Of a DNA stretch of 64,000 nucleotides, positions 7,664 to 16,741 are shown in pieces. A program made the translations under genes and the position numbers. The notes under the pieces are model-generated. The model saw only the letters and a program-made list of their open reading frames with translations. It searched no databases and was not told the DNA's origin. The stretch's first letter is position 1. Each line of letters starts with the position of its first letter. Source of the stretch: Hominenteromicrobium sp964531265 (lineage in GTDB: Bacteria > Bacillota > Clostridia > Oscillospirales > Acutalibacteraceae). Location: positions 62,001-126,000 of the forward strand of contig CAZHDW010000003.1 in assembly GCA_964531265.1 (NCBI GenBank). The letters run 5' to 3'.

Positions 7664-8461
7664 TTAAAGATATTTAATGATATCGGAGAGGTTGTTGAAT
7701 ATCAGGTCGGGGTTTCCGGGCATTGTGCCGATATCCTCCACCTTGGATTCTCCGCTGAGCACGAGTATCGAGCACATGGGGCTGTTGTCCGCAAGAGCAA
7801 CGTCCGTGTACAGTCTGTCGCCGATTATGGCAAGCTCATCTTCCGAATAGCCCGTCTTCTTAGCAATATACGCTCTGGTCAGCGGACTCGGCTTTCCGAA
7901 GAACGGGAATTTGCGGCCTGTTGAGCCCTCTATCAGCATCGCGATAGAGCCGCAATCCGGAATAAAGCCGGTCTCCGTCGGGCAGTTATAGTCCGGGTTC
8001 AGGCCGTAAGTGGGAAGTCCGGCACGAATAAAATCGCAGGCCTTTGCCAGACGATTGTACTCAAGCGTGGTGTCGAAGCCGACGAGCACGACATCGGGGT
8101 CGTCCTCAACAACATCGATGCCGAGCGCCTTGAGCTCTCTGCGAAGAAGCGGAGTGCCGAGAACAAACACCTTGGCGCCGGGATGATTTTCCTGAACATA
8201 GTCCGCAGCCACACCGTTTGATATCAGCATTTTCTCCCTGGGAATATCAATGCCCATGCGCTTCAGTTTTGAGAGGTACGTGTCGGTATCCTTTGAGCTG
8301 TTATTTGTGAAAAAGCAGAACTCCCTGCCGCTGTCGGTGACAGCCTTCAAAAAATCTTTTGTAAACGGAAAAAGCTTGTCTCCGAGATAGATGGTGCCGT
8401 CCATGTCGAGCATGAAGCAGCGAACCTTGTTTAATTTCTCTCTAATTTCAATTTCAGTCAT
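7664..8461 (-). CDS. NagD-like HAD-superfamily sugar phosphatase
   Basis: HAD hydrolase of the NagD/PNPase subclass (265 aa). The nucleophile motif LDMDGTIYLG lies near residue 18, the Thr/Ser motif FFTNNSSKD near 45, the Lys region in GKPSPLTRAYI, and the final acidic motif in IIGDRLYTDVALADN. A class-II cap lies between motifs two and three. It would dephosphorylate sugar phosphates or nucleotides in the cytoplasm. The ATG at 8461 comes one base after the stop of the alpha-galactosidase, indicating translational coupling, so its substrate may be a phosphorylated product of galactoside breakdown. The upstream ATG at 8575 lies inside galA and is rejected as start. Confidence 0.92.
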   Translation of the reverse strand: MTEIEIREKLNKVRCFMLDMDGTIYLGDKLFPFTKDFLKAVTDSGREFCFFTNNSSKDTDTYLSKLKRMGIDIPREKMLISNGVAADYVQENHPGAKVFVLGTPLLRRELKALGIDVVEDDPDVVLVGFDTTLEYNRLAKACDFIRAGLPTYGLNPDYNCPTETGFIPDCGSIAMLIEGSTGRKFPFFGKPSPLTRAYIAKKTGYSEDELAIIGDRLYTDVALADNSPMCSILVLSGESKVEDIGTMPGNPDLIFNNLSDIIKYL

Positions 8462-8462
8462 A

Positions 8463-10598
8463 TCAGTATTCCAATTCGAAAATTCTTGCACATATTTCTG
8501 TGGGCAGCTCCACGGTGAGTGTGCCGCTTCCGGCATTCCATGTGCAGTATGTGCCGTTATTGGCCGGATAAGCACATTTTACCTTTACGTTTTCATTTTC
8601 CTTGAGGAAATCCACGGGGAGCGTGCAGCAGCTCTCCGGAGCCTTACGGCGCCAAACAGTGATATAGGCCTTGTGCTCGGTACGAAGTCCGAGAGAGACC
8701 CATGTGTCCTTGAAGCGTGAGGTGCCGAGCGGCCAGAACGGAGTGGATACCCTGATATCCTGTCGGATCGTCTTGTAGTAGTCGAGGGCCTCCTTTACGG
8801 TGAGGAAATCCTCTTCCGCGATCTGGGCGAGGTGGCCGGACTGATGAATACGCTGCATGAGTGCATTGCACATGTTGAACACAGCCTCCTCGCGGCCGCC
8901 GTTCTTCATGGGATAGCTCCATATAGCGCTCTGCTCCGGTGTAAGGCCGGCCGGTGCGTTAGCAGCTATCGATGCATAGTGCAGGTAGTCCTCCTGGTCA
9001 CTGGTGGACTGAATGCTGTGGCGTGACAGCATAGCATAGTCTATTCTCATTCCGCCGGAGGAGCAGTTTTCGATGATGAGCTCTGGATATCTTGCAAATA
9101 CGGAGTCGAGCCATGTGAGGTATGCACGCTCATGCTGGAGCAGACCGTCTCCGAAGCTGTCCGCATTCAGCTCTGTGCCGATTCCCGGCTCGATGTTGTA
9201 ATCCATCTTGATATATCCCACGTGATAATCATTGACAAGGCGGTCAATGACCTCGTTTGCATGTGCCACTACCTCCTTGTTGCGGAAGTCGAGCTGCCAG
9301 CGGCTGCGGTCATGTACTCGCTGACCGTGGCGGGTGAAGAACCAATCCGGGTGCACACGTGCGCCCTTCGGACATTTAATGCCCATTACTTCTATCTCGA
9401 GCCACACGCCGGGAATCATTCCTTTGGAGCGTATGTAATCCGTGACCTCCTCAAGGCCGTTCGGGAAGCGCTTTTTGCTCGGGAGCCATTCGCCCACGTT
9501 ATCCCACCAGTGGCCGTCGGCATACCAGCCTGCATCGATGCAGAAGTATTCGCAGCCTGCCCTGTGTGCCGCATCGATAAGCGGAAATTCCTTTTCCGTT
9601 GTCGGGTCGGCCCAAAGGCAGTTCATGTAGTCGTTGAAAATTATAGCGAGCTTTTCGTTATCGGTGTTCTTTCTGCGTATTACACGGCGGTATTTTGTAA
9701 GCTCACCCATGGCGTCGTCAAATTTGCCGACCACCGAGCCCACGCATACCGGGACGGTCGTAAAGCTTTCGCCGGGCTGAAGATTTTTCCACCAGTGCGA
9801 TTCAGCCTCTGTCGGGCCGGAGAGCTGTAGATAGAATCTGCCCACCTGGTCACTGATCTCCCAGTGCCAGGAGCCGTTGTGCTCTATCTGCCAGAAAAGG
9901 CAGGAGGAGGTCTCCGTATTTTCCAGCATACCCATGGGGAGAAATTCCTTGGTGGACCAGTTGCCGGTGTTTGTGGCGCCGATAACCTTTGAGGAGCGCT
10001 GAATGTCCTCCGGCTGGCACAGTGCCATGCCGAGCTGCGGGAACGAGTAGGATTCCCACTGCATTTCGCGCTGCCAGCCGTTGTGCGGATACCATACGCG
10101 CATTTTGTCATCGGCATTGAGAATGCCCTCCTTGTCCACACCCGTATATGTGAAGGAGGAGACATATTCAAGGCCCTGCGACTGAGTTCCGACATTGGTG
10201 ACATCCGTCCAGCAGCGAACGGTCTGTATGCCGTTGTAGAACTGATAGTGTGTCACGGTGTTCAGTCCGCAGATATCATCGTGCATCTTGACCTCCAGCT
10301 TGCGTCCGAGCCCATTTCTCGTGTCGACAAACTCGGTAAGCTGCATACGGTCTCCGGGACAGCTCGAGACATACTTGCTGCCGTGGCGCTCACCGGCCTT
10401 GTTCTGTCCGGATACATTGATCTCCAGCATTGTGAAGCGTGTGGTGTCAATCGGTGCGTTCGGAAATCTTCCATGGCGATGCACAAGACTGCTTTCATCA
10501 AAGGGAAGTGCGGAAAAATGCAACAGCTTGCAGCCACCGTCCGCGCTTTTCTCAAAAACCATGTGAATGCCGTTTTCGAAAATGCGTATAAGTTCCAT
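8463..10598 (-). CDS. GH36-type alpha-galactosidase
   Basis: Retaining alpha-galactosidase (711 aa) removing alpha-1,6 galactose from raffinose-family sugars or galactomannan. An N-terminal beta-sandwich (about 1-320) precedes the TIM barrel. The nucleophile Asp lies in GYIKMDYN and the general acid Asp in the region after ENCSSGGMRIDYAMLSRH; CSSGG is a family signature. There is no signal peptide, so it acts on imported sugars. The ATG at 10598 has GGAGG eight bases upstream; the longer frame to 10670 is rejected because the promoter lies inside it. It forms a two-gene operon with the NagD-like phosphatase. Confidence 0.93.
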   Translation of the reverse strand: MELIRIFENGIHMVFEKSADGGCKLLHFSALPFDESSLVHRHGRFPNAPIDTTRFTMLEINVSGQNKAGERHGSKYVSSCPGDRMQLTEFVDTRNGLGRKLEVKMHDDICGLNTVTHYQFYNGIQTVRCWTDVTNVGTQSQGLEYVSSFTYTGVDKEGILNADDKMRVWYPHNGWQREMQWESYSFPQLGMALCQPEDIQRSSKVIGATNTGNWSTKEFLPMGMLENTETSSCLFWQIEHNGSWHWEISDQVGRFYLQLSGPTEAESHWWKNLQPGESFTTVPVCVGSVVGKFDDAMGELTKYRRVIRRKNTDNEKLAIIFNDYMNCLWADPTTEKEFPLIDAAHRAGCEYFCIDAGWYADGHWWDNVGEWLPSKKRFPNGLEEVTDYIRSKGMIPGVWLEIEVMGIKCPKGARVHPDWFFTRHGQRVHDRSRWQLDFRNKEVVAHANEVIDRLVNDYHVGYIKMDYNIEPGIGTELNADSFGDGLLQHERAYLTWLDSVFARYPELIIENCSSGGMRIDYAMLSRHSIQSTSDQEDYLHYASIAANAPAGLTPEQSAIWSYPMKNGGREEAVFNMCNALMQRIHQSGHLAQIAEEDFLTVKEALDYYKTIRQDIRVSTPFWPLGTSRFKDTWVSLGLRTEHKAYITVWRRKAPESCCTLPVDFLKENENVKVKCAYPANNGTYCTWNAGSGTLTVELPTEICARIFELEY

Positions 10599-10646
10599 GA
10601 TGAACCTCCACGAATAAATTGGTACGTACAAAATCGTATTGTAAAA

Positions 10647-10675
10647 ATTGTAGCACATAGCATGGGTCATTTCAA
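10647..10675 (-). promoter_or_regulatory. Promoter of the galA-phosphatase operon
   Basis: Minus-strand TTGAAA (10670-10675), 17 bp, TACAAT (10647-10652), about 50 bp before the galA start. It overlaps the last codons of the preceding gene. Confidence 0.8.
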
Positions 10676-10965
10676 GACCGAAGTTTGGGATCGTTGAAGC
10701 CGGCGTACTGTGCGGTTTTTCTCAGGCGATCAATGGCCTTGTGTATGTGTTTGCACACAGTACCGCGTGTCAGTCCGAGTGTATCGGCTATCTGCTGCAT
10801 GGTCAGCTCATCCCGTATGTACATAAGAAAAATGCTTCTCTGGCGCTCTGTCAGCTCGTTCTTTATTGCAAGCTCCAAAAGCCTCAGGGCAGCCTGCATT
10901 TGGCGGCGATTTGTGCTCTGCTCCATGTCGATTACAGAGAGCACGCTCGGCATGCGCTGCGTCAT
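10672..10965 (-). CDS. Sigma-70 region-4-like HTH protein
   Basis: A 97-residue protein consisting mostly of a sigma region-4 helix-turn-helix: LTERQRSIFLMYIRDELTMQQIADTLGLTRGTVCKHIHKAIDRL. There is no region 2, so it cannot be a full sigma factor; it resembles small phage- or element-type sigma-like regulators. Its ATG overlaps the stop of the preceding 65-residue gene (ATGA at 10962-10965), so the two are co-translated. The next gene downstream is galA, which has its own promoter. Role unknown. Confidence 0.75.
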   Translation of the reverse strand: MTQRMPSVLSVIDMEQSTNRRQMQAALRLLELAIKNELTERQRSIFLMYIRDELTMQQIADTLGLTRGTVCKHIHKAIDRLRKTAQYAGFNDPKLRS

Positions 10966-11159
10966 CTTGCACCTGTTCGCCGATGCAGCAAATGGCCGAC
11001 CATACGGCATTCCTCGTACATTTCCGTGAGTATTGCTATCCTGCGAGCCCTCTTGCCGCCAAGGTCGGGGCCGCTCTCCATTTTTGCGGCGCGTATATGC
11101 GCCCTGATGATCTCCGCAGTGCTCAGGTATTCCTGCGAGAGCATCTCATCTGATTTCAT
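10962..11159 (-). CDS. Small hypothetical protein, co-translated with sigma-4-like gene
   Basis: A 65-residue basic, helical protein (MKSDEMLSQEYLS...). No domain recognised. A good ribosome site (GGAAGCGGGAT region) precedes the ATG at 11159, and the stop overlaps the next start by four bases, which supports it as a real gene. It has no membrane segment or signal peptide. Confidence 0.6.
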   Translation of the reverse strand: MKSDEMLSQEYLSTAEIIRAHIRAAKMESGPDLGGKRARRIAILTEMYEECRMVGHLLHRRTGAR

Positions 11160-11378
11160 AGATCCCGCTTCCTTTCGTATTCGAATATATAGAACATGTG
11201 TTCGTTAGTTTTATGTTAACACGAAAGTTTGGGGCTGTCAATCGAACATCGAATGTTTGTTTGCTATTTGGTATGTGAAATTCCGTTTTCCGGTCATGGG
11301 CCGGAAGTCAGACAGAAAGTTTTTTTATAAAATGCCGGTAAGTTATCGGAGAAAACTCTTTAATTCACAAGAAAAATA

Positions 11379-11387
11379 TGGTATACT
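11379..11387 (+). promoter_or_regulatory. Extended -10 promoter of chromate transporter genes
   Basis: TGGTATACT is an extended -10 (TGn plus TATACT at 11382-11387) about 38 bp before the ATG. The -35 box is weak (TTTAAT, 17 bp upstream), as expected for an extended -10 promoter. The 265-bp gap upstream of this gene holds nothing else that I recognise. Confidence 0.6.
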
Positions 11388-11424
11388 TACCAGACGATAT
11401 TATTAAGAGAGGAAGAACCGATCT

Positions 11425-11982
11425 ATGAAAGGAAATGTAAAGCTTTGGGACCTGTTCCTTACGTTTGCACGCATCGGCGGTCTTACGTTTGGCGGCGGAT
11501 ATGCAATGCTTCCCATGCTTCAGAAAGAGGTAGTAGAACAGAAAGGATGGGCAACTGAGGAAGAGCTGCTCGATTATTATGCGGTCGGTCAGTGCACACC
11601 CGGCGTTATTGCCGTAAACGTGGCCACATTCATCGGCCAGAAAGAACGCGGAATCATTGGCGGTATTATCGCGACCTTCGGCGTTGTGGCACCGTCCTTT
11701 GCCATAATCCTGCTGCTGGCCTCCGTCATCAATCACTTTAACGAGAATCCGATAGTTGTTCATGCGCTTGCAGGCATTCGTGTGGCTGTTGCGGCACTGG
11801 TCGTTTCAGCTATCATCAAGCTGTGGAAGAAGGGCGTCAAGGACGTGCTCGGTGTTATCGTCTTTGCGTTAGTCGTGGTGCTGTCACTGGTGCTCGACGT
11901 ATCGCCCATCATCATCGTCGTTACAACAATGCTGTTTGGCATCGTATATGGCCGTGTGGCCGGAAAGGGGGAGAATAAATAA
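11425..11982 (+). CDS. Chromate transporter, N-terminal-type half (ChrA family)
   Basis: A 185-residue membrane protein of the CHR family. It starts with the LFLTFARIGGLTFGGGYAMLPMLQKEV signature and has GQCTPGVIAVNVATFIG, with about five or six membrane segments. Short CHR proteins work as pairs encoded by adjacent genes. The next gene overlaps by one base and encodes the other half, so together they form the equivalent of a long-chain ChrA. In anaerobic gut bacteria the true substrate is often unclear; chromate or sulfate-like anion transport is family-based only. Confidence 0.88.
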   Translation: MKGNVKLWDLFLTFARIGGLTFGGGYAMLPMLQKEVVEQKGWATEEELLDYYAVGQCTPGVIAVNVATFIGQKERGIIGGIIATFGVVAPSFAIILLLASVINHFNENPIVVHALAGIRVAVAALVVSAIIKLWKKGVKDVLGVIVFALVVVLSLVLDVSPIIIVVTTMLFGIVYGRVAGKGENK

Positions 11983-12581
11983 TGACCTTCCTGATTTTGT
12001 TCTTTGAATTCTTCAAGACCGGTCTGTTCGCTATCGGCGGCGGTCTTGCAACACTCCCGTTCCTTTATGAAATTGCCGATAAATACACATGGTTCAGGGT
12101 TGAGATGATTCCCGATATGATTGCCATATCCGAGTCCACCCCGGGCCCAATAGGTGTAAATATGGCTACATATGCCGGCTTCAATGCTGGCTGTGAGCTT
12201 GGCGGAGTTGCAGGCGGCATTCTCGGCGCCTTTACCGCGACCACAGGACTTATCACACCGAGCATCATTGTCATACTCATCGTGGCACAGTTCCTTAAAA
12301 AGTTTAAGGACAGCAAAACGGTGCAGGATGTTTTCTATACACTTCGTCCGGCAGTCACCGGCCTCATCGCCTGTGCATGCTTCACAACGATGAACGGTTC
12401 ACTGTTCTTTACCGATGCCATTGCGGGTTTTGCAGGCGCAGCAGACCTTCTCAAGATATTCAACCTCCCGGCAATAATCCTCTTTGCGGTGCTGCTTGTG
12501 GGTATTCAGAAGCTTGAAAAGGTGCATCCGGTCGTTTTCATAGTAATAGCGGCCGTTGTCGGTATTGTTTTGAAATTCTAA
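11982..12581 (+). CDS. Chromate transporter, C-terminal-type half (ChrA family)
   Basis: A 199-residue partner of the preceding CHR protein. It repeats the family signature as FFEFFKTGLFAIGGGLATLPFLYEIADK, followed by ISESTPGPIGVNMATYAGF. Six hydrophobic stretches are visible. Its ATG at 11982 shares one base with the upstream TAA, implying coupled translation and a heteromeric transporter. Confidence 0.88.
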   Translation: MTFLILFFEFFKTGLFAIGGGLATLPFLYEIADKYTWFRVEMIPDMIAISESTPGPIGVNMATYAGFNAGCELGGVAGGILGAFTATTGLITPSIIVILIVAQFLKKFKDSKTVQDVFYTLRPAVTGLIACACFTTMNGSLFFTDAIAGFAGAADLLKIFNLPAIILFAVLLVGIQKLEKVHPVVFIVIAAVVGIVLKF

Positions 12582-12671
12582 GCTTTTCCGGCATTTTGGT
12601 ACTGTTAATTTAAGGCGTTTTGTTCTATAATAGTTAAAGAATAACACCTGTATGGGAAGGAGCTATCAGTT

Positions 12672-13154
12672 ATGGAGTTTTTCAAGAGCGTTAAATCCGC
12701 CTTCAAATCCGCCGGTGGGGCGGTTCAAAATGCGGTGGATGTCGTTGCGGAGAAGAACCGCAAATCAGCACTTATCAATCGTCTGCGCACAGTTATCCGT
12801 TGTGAGGAAAAGGCAGCGGAGCGCGCCTACCTTGCTTTGGGTCGCTATTATTACCACAATATGCGTGATGCGGCAAATGTCGAAACAGAGAACTATTGCG
12901 TTGGCATCGATGCAGCCGAAAAGCGCATTGAAGAGGCCATGCTGAAGCTCGAAGCGCTGAATCATGAGGAGCTTGAGGAAGTGACGGAGGAGCCGATTGT
13001 TTCCCCCGAGGAGGTCAGGATCTTCGAATCCGAAAGCATCGCCGATGAAGCTGTGCCGGAGGGCTTTGTGGATGAGGCCGTGGAGCCTGCTGAGCCCGTT
13101 CAGGAGCTTACCGAGGAAGAGCCGGACGACAGCGAGGGACTTCCGTACGCATAA
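12672..13154 (+). CDS. Hypothetical helical protein with acidic tail
   Basis: A 160-residue soluble protein I do not recognise. The first 100 residues are helix-forming and charged (FFKSVKSAFKSAGGAVQNAVDVVAEKN; YLALGRYYYHNM). The last 60 are a very acidic, proline-containing and probably disordered tail (EELEEVTEEPIV to the end). GGGAAGGAG lies before the ATG and a TATAAT at 12626-12631 may be its -10 box. The stop overlaps the mnmA start by one base, so it is the first gene of the mnmA operon. Confidence 0.75.
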   Translation: MEFFKSVKSAFKSAGGAVQNAVDVVAEKNRKSALINRLRTVIRCEEKAAERAYLALGRYYYHNMRDAANVETENYCVGIDAAEKRIEEAMLKLEALNHEELEEVTEEPIVSPEEVRIFESESIADEAVPEGFVDEAVEPAEPVQELTEEEPDDSEGLPYA

Positions 13155-14212
13155 TGGAGAGGATACTTGTTGGAATGAGCGGCGGCGTCGACAGCTCGGT
13201 TGCGGCCCTGCTGCTGAAGCAGGCCGGCTATGATGTTACCGGCATGACGATGCGCTTAAAGCCGCGATACATGCTCTCCGAGGCACAGGCCGCTGCAATG
13301 GACAGGGAAGTAGCGGATGCGGCTGCTGTTTGCGCTAAGCTGCAAATACCGCATTTGGCACCGGATCTTTCCGAGGACTTTGAAAAAAAGGTAATACAGC
13401 CGTTCATCGAGTCATATAAAAAGGGTGAGACCCCGAACCCCTGCTTTCTCTGTAATCAGACTATCAAGTTCGGAGTAATGCTCGACTGGGCGATTGCAAA
13501 CGGCTTTGATAAGGTGGCTACCGGGCATTATGCGCATATTTCGGTAGAAAACGGCCGTGCGCTGCTGATGCGTTCACCGGACAGGAAGGATCAGAGCTAT
13601 TTTCTCAGCGGTCTTACGCCGTACCAGCTTGCACATACGCTGATACCCATGCGTGACAGAAGCAAGGAGGAAACGCGTGAGCTTGCGGAGAAATATGAGC
13701 TTCCGGTCGCTGCTAAGGCGGACAGCCAGGAGATATGCTTCATACCCGATAACGATTATGTCAGCTTTCTCGAAAGATTTGGCGGAGAGCTGCCTGGCGA
13801 AGGAGTCTTTGTCTCGCCGCAGGGTGAGGTGCTTGGCCGACACAGCGGCATCCATCATTATACGATCGGACAGCGAAAGGGGCTTGGCATCACTTTCGGT
13901 GAACCGCGCTTCGTAACGGGCATTGACCCGGACAAAAACACGGTTGTGCTTGGAAAAAACGACGATTGCCTGACGAGTATTGTGCGAATAAACAAGCTTA
14001 ATCTCATTCTTATGGATGAGCTTACAGAACCTGTTTTTGTGGAAGCTAAGGTGCGTTACGCCGCAAAGCCGCAGCGCGCAAGGCTGGTGCCGACGGGTGC
14101 CGACACTGCCGTTCTCGAATTTGAGGTGCCGCAGCGCGCGGTAACTCCGGGACAGGTGGCTGCAATGTATCAGGGAGATTATGTGCTCGGTTCGGGCATT
14201 ATATGCCGATAA
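13154..14212 (+). CDS. mnmA: tRNA-specific 2-thiouridylase MnmA
   Basis: ATP-dependent enzyme that thiolates U34 of tRNA-Lys, -Glu and -Gln (352 aa). The PP-loop SGGVDSSVAALLL is at residues 9-21. The first catalytic Cys is in TPNPCFLCN and the second in SQEICFI, with the C-terminal beta-barrel (about 200-352) ending in LGSGIICR. The loop carries CFLCN with a second Cys after the catalytic one. Start overlaps the previous stop by one base. Confidence 0.95.
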   Translation: MERILVGMSGGVDSSVAALLLKQAGYDVTGMTMRLKPRYMLSEAQAAAMDREVADAAAVCAKLQIPHLAPDLSEDFEKKVIQPFIESYKKGETPNPCFLCNQTIKFGVMLDWAIANGFDKVATGHYAHISVENGRALLMRSPDRKDQSYFLSGLTPYQLAHTLIPMRDRSKEETRELAEKYELPVAAKADSQEICFIPDNDYVSFLERFGGELPGEGVFVSPQGEVLGRHSGIHHYTIGQRKGLGITFGEPRFVTGIDPDKNTVVLGKNDDCLTSIVRINKLNLILMDELTEPVFVEAKVRYAAKPQRARLVPTGADTAVLEFEVPQRAVTPGQVAAMYQGDYVLGSGIICR

Positions 14213-14244
14213 ATCAGATTATTGCGCATATAGAAAGGAAAATT

Positions 14245-14871
14245 ATGTCTACCGGAATTACTAAGGATATCGTCTGCCCCTCTTGCGGACAGACCCAGAA
14301 GCTGGAGCTTTACACCAGCATAAACGCAAAGGAAAATCCAGAGCTTCGCCGTGATATTCTGCGCGAGTCTGTTTTTGACTGGGAGTGCCGTCATTGCGGT
14401 TACACCGCTCAGATGGCGTACCCCACGATATATCATGACCCGGATAAGGGCTTTATGGTTTGCCTGAGACCCTCCGGCGCGGTATCAAAGCCGGAAACCG
14501 TTCCGGCAGTCAAAAAGCTTATTAAGCGCAGTGTTAAGAATCCGCAGGAGCTCAAGGAAAAAATACTCATCTTTGAAGCAGGTCTGGACGATGCTGCTGT
14601 GGAGCTCGTGAAAAACGCGATAGTTACAGTCATCAAAAAGTCATTTGACGGCAATGTGCATGCATATTTCAGCTCGGTGCAGGATGAGACGATTAAATTC
14701 GCTTTGTTTATCAAGGGACGTCAGGAGCCTGTGTATCAGACAACACAGATGGCGGTTTACCGTCAGTCACAGGAGGTTCTGCGTGCGCTGGATTACAGAG
14801 TGCTGGATGATTTTGCGGTAGTGAACTCCAAGCTGGCACAGCAGCTTCTGGATCAGTACAAATCCATATAA
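14245..14871 (+). CDS. CpXC-domain zinc-ribbon protein
   Basis: A 208-residue protein beginning with a CpXC-type domain: IVCPSCGQTQKLELYTSINA, then a second pair in WECRHCGYTAQMAYP, giving a four-Cys zinc site. The family is uncharacterised. The remaining 120 residues are mixed helix/strand without a known motif. GAAAGGAAA precedes the ATG at 14245. It is 30 bp after mnmA and ends at a bidirectional terminator, so it closes the mnmA operon. Confidence 0.8.
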   Translation: MSTGITKDIVCPSCGQTQKLELYTSINAKENPELRRDILRESVFDWECRHCGYTAQMAYPTIYHDPDKGFMVCLRPSGAVSKPETVPAVKKLIKRSVKNPQELKEKILIFEAGLDDAAVELVKNAIVTVIKKSFDGNVHAYFSSVQDETIKFALFIKGRQEPVYQTTQMAVYRQSQEVLRALDYRVLDDFAVVNSKLAQQLLDQYKSI

Positions 14872-14877
14872 AAGATA

Positions 14878-14909
14878 AAGGCTTCACAGCTCAAAACCTG
14901 TGAAGCCTT
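14878..14909. terminator. Bidirectional terminator
   Basis: Twelve-bp stem AAGGCTTCACAG / CTGTGAAGCCTT with an 8-nt loop between convergent CpXC and amidohydrolase genes. U-runs are weak on both sides. Confidence 0.8.
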
Positions 14910-14919
14910 AAATATTGTC

Positions 14920-16524
14920 TTAATAAACTCTTTCGCCGTTCAGATATGTCTCTGCGACGGAAATGCCGTGCAGCGAGGAGGTTTCAACGCTAAAGGGGTC
15001 ATCGTTCAGCACAACAAAATCGGCGAGCATACCGGGGGCTATGCGGCCCTTCAGGTCTTCCTCAAAGGAAGCATATGCGCCGCCCTTTGTAAAGCTGTCA
15101 ATTGCCTGCTGTACGGTGAGTGCTTCCTCCGGGCGGTAGGGAGCGGCGTTACTGCCTATGCTGCGGCGCGTGACAGCGCACTCAATGCCACACATGACAA
15201 CGGGGTCCTCCACCGGTGCGTCCGAGCCGTTTGAAAAGCTTACTCCGTTTTCCATGAACGACCTTGCGGCGTAGCTTGTAGATGCCAGCTCTTCTCCGAC
15301 ACGTTCAAGCACGATGCGCGAATCATAATCGATGAATATCGACTGAGCGTATACATGCAGTCCCATATCCTTTATGCGCTGAAGCTGCTCCGGGCGCGTT
15401 ATCTGGCAGTGAACTATACCGTGGCGGTGATCCCTGCGTGGGCACTCCTTAAGTGCCTTTTCGTAGGCATCCAGCACGCAGTCCAGAATGCCGTCGCCTA
15501 TGGAATGCACGGCTATCGGCATACCGTTTCTGTTTGCAAGGCCGCACATTTCGTCAAATTGCTGCTGAGTGTATACCGGTATGCCGCAGGTGGAGGGGGC
15601 GTCGGCATACGGCCTTGAAAGATATGCCGTGCGCGCACCGAGTGAACCGTCACCGAGCATCTTGAGAGGGCCGTTTTTGAAGCGCTCGTTTCCGCGCTTG
15701 TGATAACCGGCGGCGATGAATTCCGAAAGTTTTTCGACATTTGTAAAGTGGGACTGCTCGTTTACGCGAACGGTGAGCTCTCCGCTTTCGGCCATTTCCT
15801 CCATGACCGACATTACGGTGGAATAGCCGAGCTGTGGGATCGTTTCATAGTCATCACTCTGACAAGAGGTTATTCCGTAGCTGTTCAGCCTTGCACAGGC
15901 CTTTTTTATCATCCTGCGTACATCCTCCCTGTCGGGAACGGGTATCGCCTTGAAAATTAGATCCATGGCGTTTTCAAAGAACTGTCCGAGCGGCTCTCCG
16001 TTTTCGTCCACGGCAAAGCGTCCGCCGCGGGGCTGGGGTGTGTTCTTATCTATGCCGAGCATCTCGAGAGCCCTTGAGTTTACCACGCAGATATGTCCGC
16101 AGGCTCTGCTTATGCATATGGGGTGCTCTGTGGAGACGGTATCAAGATCCCAGCGTGTGGGAAAGCGATGCTCGCCGGAGAAATAATCCTGATTGAAGCC
16201 GCGTCCGCGAACCCATGCTCCGGGAGATAGGTTGTTCTCCGATATATGCTCTCTGAGGCAGTCGAGAACATCCTCAAGTGAGGTGGTATGTGCCGCAAGC
16301 TGCGCCATGTCGAGGGTTTGTCCCATGTTCAGCAGATGCATGTGAGAATCATTAAAGCCTGCGCAAACAAATTTGCCGCCGAGGTCTATGAGCTCCCCGT
16401 CAATATCATTTATGCTGTTGTTATCGAATATTTCGGTGAACTTACCGTTTTCCACCGAAAATCCGGAGGCAAAGTCGTCTCCGGTATATACCTTTGCGTT
16501 TATATAGATTTTGCGGTCACTCAT
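14920..16524 (-). CDS. YtcJ-like metal-dependent amidohydrolase
   Basis: Amidohydrolase-3 family enzyme (534 aa). It has the N-terminal composite beta-sandwich, the HMHLLNMG metal motif (NDSHMHLLNMG), TIM-barrel His residues (AVHSIGDG; HGIVHCQ), the late metal-site region NGSDAPVEDP and the closing LADFVVLNDDPF. Homologues hydrolyse exocyclic amides or esters; substrate unknown. No signal peptide. The ATG at 16524 has GGAG eight to nine bases upstream; the in-frame ATG at 16548 lacks a good site. Confidence 0.9.
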   Translation of the reverse strand: MSDRKIYINAKVYTGDDFASGFSVENGKFTEIFDNNSINDIDGELIDLGGKFVCAGFNDSHMHLLNMGQTLDMAQLAAHTTSLEDVLDCLREHISENNLSPGAWVRGRGFNQDYFSGEHRFPTRWDLDTVSTEHPICISRACGHICVVNSRALEMLGIDKNTPQPRGGRFAVDENGEPLGQFFENAMDLIFKAIPVPDREDVRRMIKKACARLNSYGITSCQSDDYETIPQLGYSTVMSVMEEMAESGELTVRVNEQSHFTNVEKLSEFIAAGYHKRGNERFKNGPLKMLGDGSLGARTAYLSRPYADAPSTCGIPVYTQQQFDEMCGLANRNGMPIAVHSIGDGILDCVLDAYEKALKECPRRDHRHGIVHCQITRPEQLQRIKDMGLHVYAQSIFIDYDSRIVLERVGEELASTSYAARSFMENGVSFSNGSDAPVEDPVVMCGIECAVTRRSIGSNAAPYRPEEALTVQQAIDSFTKGGAYASFEEDLKGRIAPGMLADFVVLNDDPFSVETSSLHGISVAETYLNGERVY

Positions 16525-16636
16525 TATTTCAGCTCCAGTCAGCCGCAAAGCGGCGAAAATCCATTATTATGTACTAATTATAGAGTTCTCGAAAAGGCCT
16601 GTCAAGAAATCAAAACCAATCGAAAAAAATTAATAC

Positions 16637-16665
16637 TTGAGGTTTTTAGTATTTTAGTGTATTAT
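16637..16665 (+). promoter_or_regulatory. Promoter of the E2-like gene
   Basis: TTGAGG (16637-16642), 17 bp, TATTAT (16660-16665), in an AT-rich stretch about 75 bp before the ATG. Confidence 0.65.
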
Positions 16666-16741
16666 TACTATGTATCTGCTTGCGATATTTGCGGGAAACG
16701 CAGCGGATAAGCTTGAGAATTACCACCAGGAGGGTATAAAT

